A stretch of 64,000 nt of DNA. Source: Plenodomus lindquistii (taxonomy: Eukaryota; Ascomycota; Dothideomycetes; Pleosporales; Leptosphaeriaceae). The stretch's first letter is position 1; each line of letters opens with the position of its first letter. The notes beneath the pieces are model-generated. The model ran no database searches, had not been told where the DNA came from, and saw only the letters and a list, made by a program, of their open reading frames with translations. A program made the position numbers and the translations under genes. Below are positions 1 through 10,508 of this stretch, piece by piece. The DNA lies in assembly GCA_025504975.1 (NCBI GenBank), contig JANUWI010000004.1:1116001-1180000 (forward strand). Reading direction: 5' to 3'.

Positions 1-1668
1 ACTATCTCTTCGCCTACTCGTTGCTCCCGGAGATGCATCATGTTTTGCCGCAAAATCGAAAAAATGGTCGTCCGACGGGCCATTATAGCCCTGTAGGTTA
101 TGGAATAATTGTGTGCTTGAAAAACCTGACTGCTTGAAAACTTCGTAGTCATGTATGGGTCCTCCTGTATACGAAGAACCTGTCGGGTCTGTTCCGTCCG
201 GCACCGACCCGTACGATGGATTGATAGGGTCGAATGTAAAGAAATTATGGGGCGTGTTGACATCGTCCCTCTCTTCCATACCGCCTGTTGTATCAGAATT
301 CATTGGTCGTCTCCTCTTTTTCCGGCCCATAGGAAGTTCTTCCGACACTGTATCAACCTTTGTTAGCTGAGACGGCAGCATCGGGGAACCGCCAGAAGTC
401 TCTTGGCCGCTTGCTTCTCGTTCTAAGCTCTGCAACTGCCGCAAGAAGGAAACATTAGCAAAGTGCATGTTCCTCCTCACGGTCGATCTTTTCCCTAGGT
501 CCCTGAGTTCCGCGTCTGCGGCAGGTCTGTCCAGATCTGTTGGTGAATCGAGTGGTATTGATGTCGACGAAGCCTCGAGAGGTTGCCGAAGACTTGCAGA
601 AGCAGGTGTTCCATGCCCCCTGTAAATTTCGAAAGACGCCGTACTCGGTTGCACAACATTGTTGGGTGTGGATTGGGATGGCGGCGACGAAGCTGTGAAA
701 TCGGTGCTATGTAGTACAACCGGTAGTTGCTGGGGCACCTTTTGTTGTCTCATCTGATTCCTTTCTTGCGCCATTTGTTCATCCATCAGTTGCAGTCGCC
801 TTTCTTGGCTTGACGGATGCAGTTGCAGTTGAGGCGACCTTGGTGGTAGAGAAGATAAGAAGTGAGTATTGCCAGACCGCTTGTTGCTCACGGACCAGCG
901 TTTCAAATGATAGGAGTTCTCTACTGGCGATTGCGGTTCCACTCGAAGAGAATCATAGTCCATAGCCAGAGCTGGCGACAACGACATGGTTGACTGCTCT
1001 CCCCTCCCGCTCGTATCTTTCTTGCTCGAGCTACTGTCTTGGGTACGAAGTTGCGCTTGACTTTCCGGCAAGAGAGATGGCAGGGAAGACATAAATTGCA
1101 CATTTGCCGAACGCTGTTGAGCCGTAGGCAGTACTGAAGCCATGAATTGCTCATTGGCACGTTGTTCTTGAAATTTCCATCCTCTTTCCAAGAACTGTAC
1201 GTTCGCTAGCGAACATTGCATTTGCTGTCCAAGGGGATTTGCAGATAGACGACGCAGGTATTCCAGATTTGCCAGTGACTGTTGATGTTGTTGCATCGCC
1301 ACTCGTTGCTGAAAGTCATTCTGCTGCTGATGTTGCGAAAAGGACTGCGAAGGTGTGGTTGCCCGCTCGTCCGCGACCTTCAGATCTTCTTCCTCTCTCG
1401 ACCCACTAGAACCCGAAGGCTGGGTCCCCTCGAGCACCGCGTGAAAGTGATATTCCTCAAGATCCATATTCAATCCGCCTGAAAGCTCTTTAGTAGTATC
1501 GGATCTTTGTTCTGGGGCTTCATTGCGTAGAGATCGACGGATCTGAAGCTTGTGCAAGTATGCTTCATTGGCGAGCTTGTTCTGAAGCTTACGACGTGAG
1601 CTGTCGCTCAACCGACGCCACGCGGCCGGGGTTCTGCTCTCATTCGAAGAATCAGTTGCGTCATCCAT
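1..1668 (-). CDS. Gln/Ser-rich protein with repeated ANxxFLxxL motif, 3' end outside the window
   Basis: One reading frame stays open from an ATG at 1668 to base 1 without a stop, so at least 556 residues are coded and the C-terminus lies outside. I do not recognise the protein. It is rich in Gln, Ser and Pro and looks mostly disordered. A short motif, (A/G)N-x-x-(F/Y)-(L/M)-x-x-L, occurs seven times, beginning near residues 33, 133, 155, 171, 188, 266 and 404 (for example ANVQFLERGW, ANVQFMSSLP, ANVSFLRQLQ). A basic patch, GRKKRRRP, near residue 450 could be a nuclear localisation signal. No signal peptide or membrane segment is visible. The long open frame on this strand, with no competing frame, supports real coding; the function is unknown. 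Confidence 0.75.
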   Translation of the reverse strand, partial: MDDATDSSNESRTPAAWRRLSDSSRRKLQNKLANEAYLHKLQIRRSLRNEAPEQRSDTTKELSGGLNMDLEEYHFHAVLEGTQPSGSSGSREEEDLKVADERATTPSQSFSQHQQQNDFQQRVAMQQHQQSLANLEYLRRLSANPLGQQMQCSLANVQFLERGWKFQEQRANEQFMASVLPTAQQRSANVQFMSSLPSLLPESQAQLRTQDSSSSKKDTSGRGEQSTMSLSPALAMDYDSLRVEPQSPVENSYHLKRWSVSNKRSGNTHFLSSLPPRSPQLQLHPSSQERRLQLMDEQMAQERNQMRQQKVPQQLPVVLHSTDFTASSPPSQSTPNNVVQPSTASFEIYRGHGTPASASLRQPLEASSTSIPLDSPTDLDRPAADAELRDLGKRSTVRRNMHFANVSFLRQLQSLEREASGQETSGGSPMLPSQLTKVDTVSEELPMGRKKRRRPMNSDTTGGMEERDDVNTPHNFFTFDPINPSYGSVPDGTDPTGSSYTGGPIHDYEVFKQSGFSSTQLFHNLQGYNGPSDDHFFDFAAKHDASPGATSRRRDS

Positions 1669-2094
1669 GGGCTCCAGTGCGCTTGAATTTGAAAATTCTA
1701 GATTATTAGGGGAATGCGACGATGCTGCTCCCCGAGATTGGGCGTTTCCACGTCAGCAAGCGTGCATGGGTAGTTACCCCTCGCTGGGCGCCTAATATCG
1801 CGTGTAGGCAGCAATCTTGAAGCGCTGTACCGCACTAATGCTGAATTTTTACATTCGAATATGAAGATTCTCGGTTCACATCGCGAATGATCGTTGTTAT
1901 GGTCGGGGTATCGTGTTAGCGTTCACTCAGCTGGCGGGGCCAAGAGCAGGAACCTGTGCGTGCCGTCCCGAACCAAAGAAGGCAGGCTCTCGGCTGCTCA
2001 AGCAGCCTTGAGTTGCCAATCATGACACCTAAACATACTATACATTGAGCAAAGGCACATTATAAGGCATCTGCTCCAATACCGCATTACCCTA
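1669..2094. other. Intergenic, no gene seen
   Basis: This stretch lies upstream of the Gln-rich gene on the minus strand. It holds scattered stops in all frames and no recognisable RNA gene or repeat, and presumably contains that gene's promoter. Confidence 0.5.
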
Positions 2095-2644
2095 AATCGC
2101 TGACTCCTACGACACGTCACGTGCGACCGCCAGAACCGGACCCTATCGTTCTTCCATGGCTAGATGCAAGTATTTGGCGGATATAAAGGCTGGGACGAAG
2201 AACCGCTGGAAGACATCGAAAGACCAGCAACAGCTTGGCACGAGGTAGCCGTGCAACGCAAAGACGGGGAAGCCCTACTGGTGGGCGATGTTGCAACTTG
2301 TAGAGCAATTGCATGAATACTTCCAGAAGCAGAAACCCAGGATTCTGGAAGCTCTCACACCGCTCTATGATGTACATCGCGGCTTGGAAATCGATACGCC
2401 TATTCCACAAGGCGCACGGGTCTTCTTCGAAAACTTCGATTCTACTAAGGTTACGGGCGACAACACGGTTAGCATTGTTGTATGGCTCGAGGGCCAGGAT
2501 GATTTCAGCGTCGAGCAGTTCTGGCAGAATCGCTATCAAGACCCGCTTGGCGTGAATACTGCGGCAATGTCCGGTGTGCACCGGTTAGACGGCCCTAATT
2601 GTAGACAAAGGGCTGGTTTTGTAGCTACGGCATCAGCACTATAA
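2095..2644 (+). pseudogene. Broken gene remnant, unknown family
   Basis: The plus strand carries protein-like sequence in one frame from about 2249 to a stop at 2644, including GKPYWWAMLQLVEQLHEYF and IVVWLEGQDDFSVEQFWQN. The same frame upstream is open from 2095 but is cut by a TAG at 2246-2248. A second frame from an ATG at 2164 (MQVFGGYKGWDEEPLEDIER) also reads like protein and would need a frameshift near 2245 to join. No clean intron heals the break. I read this as a gene fragment with one nonsense or frameshift lesion. It could instead be a gene with an unusual intron or a sequencing error. The family is not recognised. Confidence 0.4.
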
Positions 2645-2659
2645 GGCCTTCCTCCTTAC

Positions 2660-3767
2660 CTAGCGGAAGTATGTTGGCGCAGTAGCCTTGGCTGTCAACC
2701 ATGCTTCATCCAAAGACTTAACAACCTCCTCAGGTAATGGTCCTTTCTCTAAGTCTGCCAGGTTACTCTCCAACTGATTGAAGTTGCTAACACCAATGAT
2801 CACACCGTCGTTTCCACCCTTGACACGAGTCTTCAGCTCAGAATGATGCACAACCCATCGTAGCGCAATCTCCAATAAGGTCAGATTGTGCTTTTGCGCT
2901 GCCTCTTCCACAATCTTTAGGGCATTAAAGGTACCCTCCTTAAAGTAGCGGTCGCGGTACATTTGGCCTGTGCGGTCGGCCTTGGTCCCAAAGCGACCTT
3001 CGGTAGGTTTGATGTCTGCAGATTTGATCTTGCCAGAGAAGAGGCCACCGGCCAGTGGATTATACACCACAATATCGAGGCCATACTTGCGGCATGCTGG
3101 AACAAGCTCAGGCTCAATGGCACGCGCTGAATACATGTTAGTCATGCATCGATAACAGACATGTTGGCTGACATACTGATGGCGTTGTACATGGCCTGGT
3201 AGATGGTTGGCTTGACCCATCCACGTTCCTTGCAGATGTTGTAGACTTCAGCGACCTCCCAGGCCGCAAAGTTCGACAAGCCCAAGTTCACAAACTTGCC
3301 TGCCTTGTGCAGCTCATTGACAGCACCGAGTGTCTCTTCGAAGGGCACTGAATGATCAGGCGCGTGAAGGTAGAATATATCTACGCAATCAGCACCTAAC
3401 TCTTTCAGACTCGTAGTGAAGTGCTCCTTTAGCCTGTCTGGCTTGTGCACACCAGCCTCATAGGGATAGACTTTGGTAGCGAGTGTGAAGCCACGGTCTT
3501 GCCATTTTGCGTCACGAGTCCAGGCTTCTTGCTTGCCGCCAACGTACATACGTGCCGTGTCGATCTCATCGTAGCCTTGGGATTGGAAGTAGTCCAGATG
3601 CTTTGTGAACTCGTTAAAGTCGGTTATACGTGCTCCAGTCGTTTCATCAGGACCTGCAAGTACTTTTAGTCACCTGCTTCTTGACGCTGTGTCAATAGGA
3701 AGAGCGCACCAAATGTCATCAATCCGAGGATGACACGGTCTTTAGGGTTCTGTGCGATGAGGGGCAT
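2660..3767 (-). CDS. Aldo-keto reductase, AKR7 (aflatoxin aldehyde reductase-like)
   Basis: This is probably a cytosolic NADPH-dependent reductase of aldehydes and ketones. I join three exons, 3767-3710, 3653-3177 and 3126-2660, giving 333 residues, the usual AKR7 length. Both introns (56 and 50 bp) are GT-AG and the second has a clear branch site (TGACTAAC). The catalytic tetrad is visible as Asp51, Tyr56, Lys80 (LATK) and His116 (YLHAPDH). Family marks include QAMYNAITRAIEPEL, NPLAGGLFSGK and the MYRDRYFKEGTF block. The C-terminus, PTYFR, fits AKR7 enzymes. The start at 3767 gives MPLIAQNPKDRVILGLMTFG, a standard first beta strand. It is divergent from the orphan gene at 4451 and convergent with the remnant ending at 2644. 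The exact substrate cannot be told. Confidence 0.9.
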
Positions 3768-4450
3768 TTTGAGTATGGTATGTGTTCGATGACTTGTTTG
3801 ATAGTTTAAGCTTTTCGGATTCTATGGGTCTCTACCAGAGTTGCGCGTTGTTGGTGATTGATGACGACAGCGGGGGTTGCCCCGCCCGGGTTTAAGCAAG
3901 GCTGATAAATCCGTTGCGCGGAATATTCTTGCCTCTTTCATCTCAATCACCTCGCATCATTCTCGACGCTGTCCCAAGGTCACAGATCTCAAGCAAACCC
4001 ATGTTTACCCTTTGCCACCCTCTAAAGATGCCTGTTTTGCAGTGCAGCGCCTGTAAGGTCACACAGGCGCCTTGATATGTTTCTAATGACTGTCGTCATC
4101 ATCAACACCTGCCAGGTCACTCGTAACCAAGGAACGACCCCAGAAACAGAGCAAGAGAAGGAAAAATTATTCCCTATCGAAAGAAGAATAGTCTGCGCTT
4201 AAAGCCGATCGCTAAAGTGCGCCTGTTGGAATGCAAGGCAACGAACGGGGTGCTGTCTCAGGCACGCACGGACCCACATACGAGCGACCCCACGCGTTCA
4301 ATAAGCCCACGCTGGGATCGAAGCAAACAAGGGGGACCCCCGGGGTAACCAACGGCCATATGCGCTCACCTCCACTGCCTGTCCTCCTCCATTTCCTCTC
4401 CCTTGCAAAGCAAGTAGCCAACGCCGGTCCAGTACATTGTATCAATCAAT
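3768..4450. promoter_or_regulatory. Divergent intergenic region between aldo-keto reductase and orphan gene
   Basis: Both flanking genes start here, so this stretch must hold both promoters. I see no clear TATA box, conserved operator or RNA gene. Short ORFs on both strands at 4212-4464 overlap each other and look like chance. Confidence 0.4.
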
Positions 4451-6046
4451 ATGCCGCTACGTGAGACTGACCCAGATTTCGAGAGTGAGATTTTCGAAGA
4501 AGTAAAGGCAGCCTTCAACGCGAAGTTTGGAGTACTTCAATATGATCTCCCGCTGCCACTCCTTCTCATCGATGAATATGCGGAGAGTGCATTGCCGTGC
4601 CATGAACCTGCCGAGGAGACCACCGCTATCAGCGCGCACATGTCATTCCGCATCCATGCCTTTTACGAGCAGACCGCCGTCGCCTACAAGGGGATGGAGG
4701 ATCCGCCAACCAGCATCGGCATCGAGCTCTCAATCCAGCCGCAAAAATTTGGCCTAGAAGAGTCGGAACATCACGACGAGTCGCGCGGCCCGCAGTTGCA
4801 TGACGCCGAGGACATAGGATGCTTCCATCGCAGGTATCACTCGCGCCGCCTGCAGTTACACGACCCCGAGACACTGCCAGATCTGCCATTTGTGGACAGT
4901 TTAAGCATCAGGTCAAGGGCGTACGGCTCCAACGCTGAAAATGCGACAGACATACGCCCTTTGTCTCCTCTTGTGCCGCTGCATTGTCTCGTCCACCTGC
5001 CGGCTGTTCAAGAGTGGAATGCCCGCTGGTTATGGGAGCGGCCCATGCCCGCCGCCATACCAACTAGACCGATGCGCGAGGACTTCAGCTGGCCTTGGGA
5101 GGGCCCTTTGCGAGATGCCCGCCACGAATTTGGCGCCGCCATCATGAATCAGGAGCAGCACCTCTGCGGGAAGAGGATTCCCTCCAGTCTGACTAGGGCC
5201 GCACTGCACTTCTGGCCCTTCTTCTCGCTACCAAAGGATGACCAGTCCGTGGCACGGCCGAATCTGATCCACCCCGCAGATAAAGACCCGGTGTCTGTCG
5301 GCTTGTGCAAGCTCGGTGTGCAGCTCGCCTTGTTCGACGTGCGTGCTATGATCACTCCAGACCTCTTCCCCAGTCCCAAGGCATCAATCGACCAGCAGTG
5401 GTCACAGATGCGTCGATTCCGGCTCGAGTTCCATTCACTCCGTCCAGATGGGCGATGGTACTTTGTCGGGCCCGATGGCGAGGATCCGCACGACTCTGAA
5501 CAGGGAGGGTACAAGATCTCACATACAGAACACTACCCCCGCGAGACCGATACGGAGGAAGACATGGCTCTCGACATTGAATACTACGACAATCAGGACG
5601 ATGAGGACGATTGCAATCTAAACATGTTCCGCACCGAGCCTTGCAGGAAGCGGATCGAGCCCCTGCTTGCAGCGTTTGCGAAGTCTCTGGATCGCAACAA
5701 CATGCGGAATCTCGAGGACGCCGAGGTTTTTACGCACCTGTGGTGGTACCCTTCAGACGACAAGAGATTGGAGGAGTATAGTCAGGTAATGAAAAAGGGC
5801 CACAGGTGGGGTGTCAAGTATATTGCTGGTCGTGATAGTAAGGAACAGAAGGACGGCAATGCTGCTGCAGTGGCACCAACACTACCAGTGGTGCAATGGC
5901 AGGTTGGTGACTGGAGACCCAGCGAGGAAGTTCTGGGCTTGTTCGAAAGCCTAGGACGGCAGGAGTGGCTCGATTTCGACTGGGACAGGTATAGACAATC
6001 GATGGGTCGTGACTTGCTGGGAAACAGTGAGTCTTCACCCATATAG
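4451..6046 (+). CDS. Orphan fungal protein, 531 aa
   Basis: This is an intronless ORF from an ATG at 4451 to a stop at 6046. I do not recognise a domain. The protein is acidic in its C-terminal half, with an Asp/Glu-rich stretch near residues 365-395 (IEYYDNQDDEDDCN). Trp-rich segments follow (HLWWYPSDD near 430, HRWGVKY near 450). There is no signal peptide or transmembrane segment, so a soluble intracellular protein is likely. The N-terminus reads as folded protein (FEEVKAAFNAKFGVLQYD). Codon use and the lack of a rival frame argue for a real gene. It may belong to a lineage-restricted ascomycete family. Confidence 0.75.
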   Translation: MPLRETDPDFESEIFEEVKAAFNAKFGVLQYDLPLPLLLIDEYAESALPCHEPAEETTAISAHMSFRIHAFYEQTAVAYKGMEDPPTSIGIELSIQPQKFGLEESEHHDESRGPQLHDAEDIGCFHRRYHSRRLQLHDPETLPDLPFVDSLSIRSRAYGSNAENATDIRPLSPLVPLHCLVHLPAVQEWNARWLWERPMPAAIPTRPMREDFSWPWEGPLRDARHEFGAAIMNQEQHLCGKRIPSSLTRAALHFWPFFSLPKDDQSVARPNLIHPADKDPVSVGLCKLGVQLALFDVRAMITPDLFPSPKASIDQQWSQMRRFRLEFHSLRPDGRWYFVGPDGEDPHDSEQGGYKISHTEHYPRETDTEEDMALDIEYYDNQDDEDDCNLNMFRTEPCRKRIEPLLAAFAKSLDRNNMRNLEDAEVFTHLWWYPSDDKRLEEYSQVMKKGHRWGVKYIAGRDSKEQKDGNAAAVAPTLPVVQWQVGDWRPSEEVLGLFESLGRQEWLDFDWDRYRQSMGRDLLGNSESSPI

Positions 6047-6235
6047 TCGGGCGCGCAAGAAGATCCCTTCATTGGAAATCTCGAGAACAAGTGGTCTGGT
6101 ACGTTTCTAGACATTTCTGGGTGAATGGGGGATTGAAGCAGAGAGGGAAAGGGTGAATAGATGCTCGACACGAAGTGTCCCAAAGACTCCGTATATGGTC
6201 ATCTCAGCAGATGCTCAAGATGAACAGTATCAGTA

Positions 6236-6246
6236 GGGGGGGGGGG
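6236..6246 (+). repeat. G11 homopolymer
   Basis: A run of eleven G residues sits in the 3' flank of the orphan gene. It is a likely spot for length errors or polymorphism. Confidence 0.9.
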
Positions 6247-6549
6247 CAGCTAAAAGAACACAAATCAAGTTCGCGCCACAAGTTTGTACCAAGACGGATT
6301 TTCTTTCAAGATTCATGTAAGGTGTGCGCTGACGATTGCTTATTATCAGGGCCACAAGGGCCCTGCTTAAGTCTTCTTAACCTGCAGAACCCGTATTCTG
6401 TATTTTGCAACCTTGACAGCAATATGATTACATAGGTATGTTTAGGTATCCTACCCCTCTCCCTAAGCCTCTGCGAAATTATCGAATTTTCCCCTCTGCT
6501 TAGCGATCAAATCACGTAACGCACTATGCTAATAGTCGTTTTAGCTAAA

Positions 6550-6745
6550 AGCATCAACACAGTACGCCTGGTCAAGCCAGGCGTTCGTCTCGCAACCCCT
6601 CAAGAGACGGCAGGATTCCTACCATAGAACTGACAAATTACTGGCTATAATTGCGCAGCTGTCGCCGCTCTTCACACCGTCCCACTTGTTACACCTAACC
6701 GGCTGGCTGGTATGCGTCGGCACGGGCGCTATCGGCGCGCTGTCG
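6550..6745 (-). pseudogene. Decayed eighth LysM module downstream of the LysM gene
   Basis: Just past the stop of the LysM gene, the same strand still reads as a LysM repeat. From about 6740 the frame gives PVPTHTSQPVRCNKWDGV and then KSGDSCAIIASNLSV before a stop. A shifted frame gives QFYGRNPAVS, and a third piece gives CETNAWLDQAYCV near 6580-6555. These match, piece by piece, the intact modules six and seven (PTHTGQPSDCNKWDVV, QFYVWNPAVS, NFWLGQAYCV). The unit therefore descends from an eighth tandem module that lost its frame at two or three places and lies outside the current ORF. Confidence 0.85.
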
Positions 6746-6755
6746 TTTGCTTCGA

Positions 6756-9264
6756 CTATGTCGTGGTAGGGTTACCTCCGACACTGGATCGGCCGACGCA
6801 GTATGCCTGCCCCAGCCAAAAGTTTGTCACACATTCTTTGGATACCGCCGGGTTCCAAACATAGAACTGGTCCACGGTGATACCGTTGTCCGCGGCCATA
6901 GTACCGCAGTTGTCACCGGTTACCACGACGTCCCACTTGTTGCAATCTGACGGCTGACCCGTGTGTGTCGGCGCGGGAGGGGTAGGGGATGCCGTTGTGG
7001 AGGGGGTAGAGGATCTCTTTGACGATGAGGTTGTCGTGTCCCCGGATACGCCGACACAGTATGCCTGCCCCAACCAGAAATTGGTGATACAGTCCTTAGA
7101 CACAGCAGGGTTCCAGGTGTAGAACTGGTCGACTGATATGCCATTTTCGCTGGCTAGAGAACCACAGCTATCACCCTCTGCCACGACATCCCACTTGTTA
7201 CAGTCGGCGGGTTGGCCGGTGTGCGTGGGAGCGGGAGCGGTAGGCTTAGCCGTCGTTGTCGAAGCTGTGGTCGAAGCAGACTGTGACGCCGTGGTACTGA
7301 TGCCCTGGCCCTCCCTGTGCGTGCAGTACGCCTGGCCCAGCCAGAAGTTCTCGGTACAGTCGTCGTTGACGGCAGGGTTCCATTCGAGGAACGTCGCAAG
7401 GGAAATCCCAGCGTTATCGGCAACGGACTGGCACGAGTCACTGCTGATCACGACGTGCCAGCCATCGCAGTCTTCAGGCTGGCCCTCGTGCGTGGGCGCT
7501 GGCGGCTGGGGTCCTGTGTTTGTCCCGGTGGGCTCGGGCTCCTCGGTGGTGGTCTGCGTGGGTGACAGACCCCATGAGCCGCAGTAGCGCAGGCCAACCT
7601 GGAATACGCAGGCCGGGTTTGTGATATTTGTCGTTATTGAGTTCCAGGAGATGAAGCTGTCAAAGTCAACATTGTAGTTAGAAGCTGCAATCTCGCAGTT
7701 GCTGTTCCAATAGCCGAAAACGTCAGGCGAGTACTGGTACTCATCACCCTTGAAATAGAAGGAGCAATCATCCCTGACGCCGATGGCTAACGGGAGCTGG
7801 GTCGGTCTTGGATCCAGGGTGATGGTGGCGTTGGGTAGCATGGTGAAGGGGACACCGGTAAAAGACTCGTTGGGGTTGATGGTGACAGAGATCAATCCGG
7901 GACGGCCGGGGTAGTTGTTAATGTCACCGACTGCCTGGATACAGTAACTCTCCTTAGCAAAGAGGTTGGTGCAGTTGGAGTTGATACCTGTGTTAAGGAA
8001 CATGAAGTCGTCAAGAGATATGGCAAACTTAAGAGTCATCATGTTGCAGTAGTCACCGGCCTCGACCTCGTACCAGCGGCCGCAGGGCTTGTTGGATCCA
8101 ATGGCAGTATTGGATGGGACCGGAGCAGCAGTGGTAGGCGTCATCGGAGGAACATTTGTCGTCTGGGCGGGTGGCAGCTTTGGTCCGGGTGGTTCGATGC
8201 AAAGCGTAGTGCCGTTCATCATGTTGAGGTTTGAACAGACCGGATTGATGACTGGATTCCAAGCCAGCAGCTGTGGCTCTGTTATGTCCGCATCTTTAGC
8301 GATGATTTCGCACGTCGTGTTGACTGCAACTGTGACAGTTTTGCACGTGTTGGCGATGCAGAGACTGCCCGAAGTTGGGAACTCGTAACAATAAGCACCG
8401 AGGTAGTTTCCAGACAGCATCCATGCTGTACCAACATTCTGAGCTTTAGAGATGCTATAGCAATCATCACCGCTCTGGATCTGATACATCGTGCCTTCGC
8501 AGACTGACTCGGTGGGTTCCGGCTGGCTGGTGAAATAGTCGATGGTAGATGTGGTGGCAGGCTTACCCGTGATGCCACAGCTGGACGTCATGCTTTGGTA
8601 GACGGATTCGCTGGCCACGATGGGGTCGTCAAAGTAGGGCGATCCAGATCGTAGGCGCAGCCTGGCTGCGAGACATTGGTCACATTCTGCCGGCTTGACG
8701 GCGCCATTGGGAAGTTCATTGATGTAGTTGAAAACGGAAACTGGCAATCTGTTAATGAAAAAATGCTATAACACTAGCCATCGTGTCATTTTAAAGTTCA
8801 GTTCGAGGAGTATAACACTCACCTCCGGGATTGGTGAAGAAGGCTGCCAATGCCGCAACGGGGCCGCAGAAGACTTCGTTTTCCTTGAGACACGTGAAGC
8901 TATAGGTGTATCGGCGACTGGCCGGGATCACAATGGGTGATGCGTCAAGGTCATGCTCGGCAGGAATGACAATTCCATGGCCACAGGCAGACCGGACTGA
9001 GCTCTCCCATGACTGGAGCGCAGAAGCACAGCCAACGGTACAAATACGGGTTAGCGTGGCAGGAGGGTAGTAGAAGTCATGGCGGAGTGCCGGCACGAGA
9101 GGATCGCAAGCAATATCAGCCATGAGGGCCGCAGAACACGCGGCATCGAGATCCTCGGGAAGACTGTCGTCGTAGAGCATCTTGACGGCGGAGACCAGGC
9201 TAGAGCTAAGGCTGAACCTCATGAGAGCCCCGAGCCCAAAGACGCAATTCCATGGGGCCAGCAT
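6756..9264 (-). CDS. Secreted multi-LysM chitin-binding protein
   Basis: Two exons, 9264-8823 and 8740-6756, code about 808 residues. The start at 9264 gives an N-terminus (MLAPWNCVFGLGALMRFSLS) that could serve as a secretion signal, though it is not textbook. A Cys-containing N-terminal region of about 200 residues follows. Then come seven LysM-like modules from about residue 228 to the end, the last three separated by Ser/Thr/Pro linkers and nearly identical (CNKWDVV...GDSCG...WNPAVS...NFWLGQAYCV). LysM modules bind chitin oligomers; proteins of this layout sit beside subgroup-C chitinases in many fungi. The intron has two readings that keep frame: GTGAGT paired with a TGCCAG acceptor (used here), or GTGTTA paired with AACAG. 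It is divergent from the chitinase gene, which suggests shared control. Confidence 0.9.
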
Positions 9265-10508
9265 GATTTGATGGGCCTTATTTTCTGCCTTTCTCACCAA
9301 GATCCCACAAAAATGGGCAGAGTATGGAGAGCACTGGCGCATACAAACAAGCGAGGAAGGAAGTGTTTTCTCTACCCGGACACAGAGAGTGATAGGCAAC
9401 CGCGATATTGATAAGTAAGTCGGTCAGAGAGTGTCAATAATTGCTGAAAGCAGGAGGCTGCGAAACCGTTACCCAGGTCTATTGAAAAGGTTGATCCAAG
9501 GGACGTGATGCAAGAGAAAGCATGTGAAGTCCCCGCTTTCGACATGTCAAGGATCTCTACTCTTAGGTACCCCAAGAGTATCCTCCAATAATTGAGGGTA
9601 GCACAAATACTTAGATACCTTTGTTGCACCTGCCTCAAACGTAAAAATGTAAGCTTACTATGCAAGGTAACTCTAACCTAAGGGCTGACTCAATCTCCAT
9701 ATTTGGCCCTTATGTAACCATGATCGGGTGGTTTATGCGTGCAGAAGCTCATTTACACACAATAGAGGGGGAAGGGCGAACCATCAGCCGTGCCCTTTCG
9801 GGACGGGACGAAATAATTACCACAATCTTCGCGCTAGGATAGAGACGCACAACCACAGCATCTAGACACATTACATTGAGTCCCTGCCAGTTTCCGTATT
9901 TTTAAGGAAAGGCCGTGCTGTTGATGCATTGAGGCTGCCTAGCTCGTCTTACACGCACTTACCTAGCATGTTCCTTGAATTGTAGGCGTGTGCTGTGGTG
10001 CGTCTACTCCCTGCAAGTTACCGAGATGCGAAGCTTACCTAGGTACGCACGATCAATGTAGGGATAAGTGGAACGGCCCGTTCTTTAGCATGACGAACCT
10101 TCACCGGTAGGTAAGCATGATATCACCTTGAATATCAGTCTGATGGCTTTTCGAAATCGACATCAGACCCCTGTCAGCACTGCTAGACAGCGGAGTACAG
10201 TAAAGCCAAGGTCTCACCGCCTGGGCCCAGCCTGACCACCTGATCATGCAGGGCAAGAGGATTTGGTATCTGGACCGGGACTGTATTTGAGGTCGGGTAG
10301 CGCCAGAACATCATCTCCTTCGTTCCGTCGTGCCGTTAAAGATATATGGGCCGGCTGACTTTGTCTGTCGCCTTTGCAAATGCTCTTTTCTATTTTCTTT
10401 TCTCAGTTCTCCAAATTCCCTTTACTCTCTCGTTAGGGACCGCTTTCCTTTTACCATCAAATTTTGTTGCTCGGTAAAGCCTCCAGAAGCTCAGCTCTAG
10501 ACGGAGCT
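9265..10508. promoter_or_regulatory. Shared promoter region, LysM gene and chitinase
   Basis: This 1.24-kb stretch separates two divergent chitin-related genes. On the chitinase side a TATA-like run (GATATATGGG near 10340) is followed by a CT-rich tract at about 10380-10450, typical of fungal core promoters. No gene is seen; small ORFs here overlap without protein character. Confidence 0.55.

Noticed and set aside
2117..2581. 154-aa minus-strand ORF
   Set aside because: It overlaps the more protein-like plus-strand remnant and has no recognisable features.
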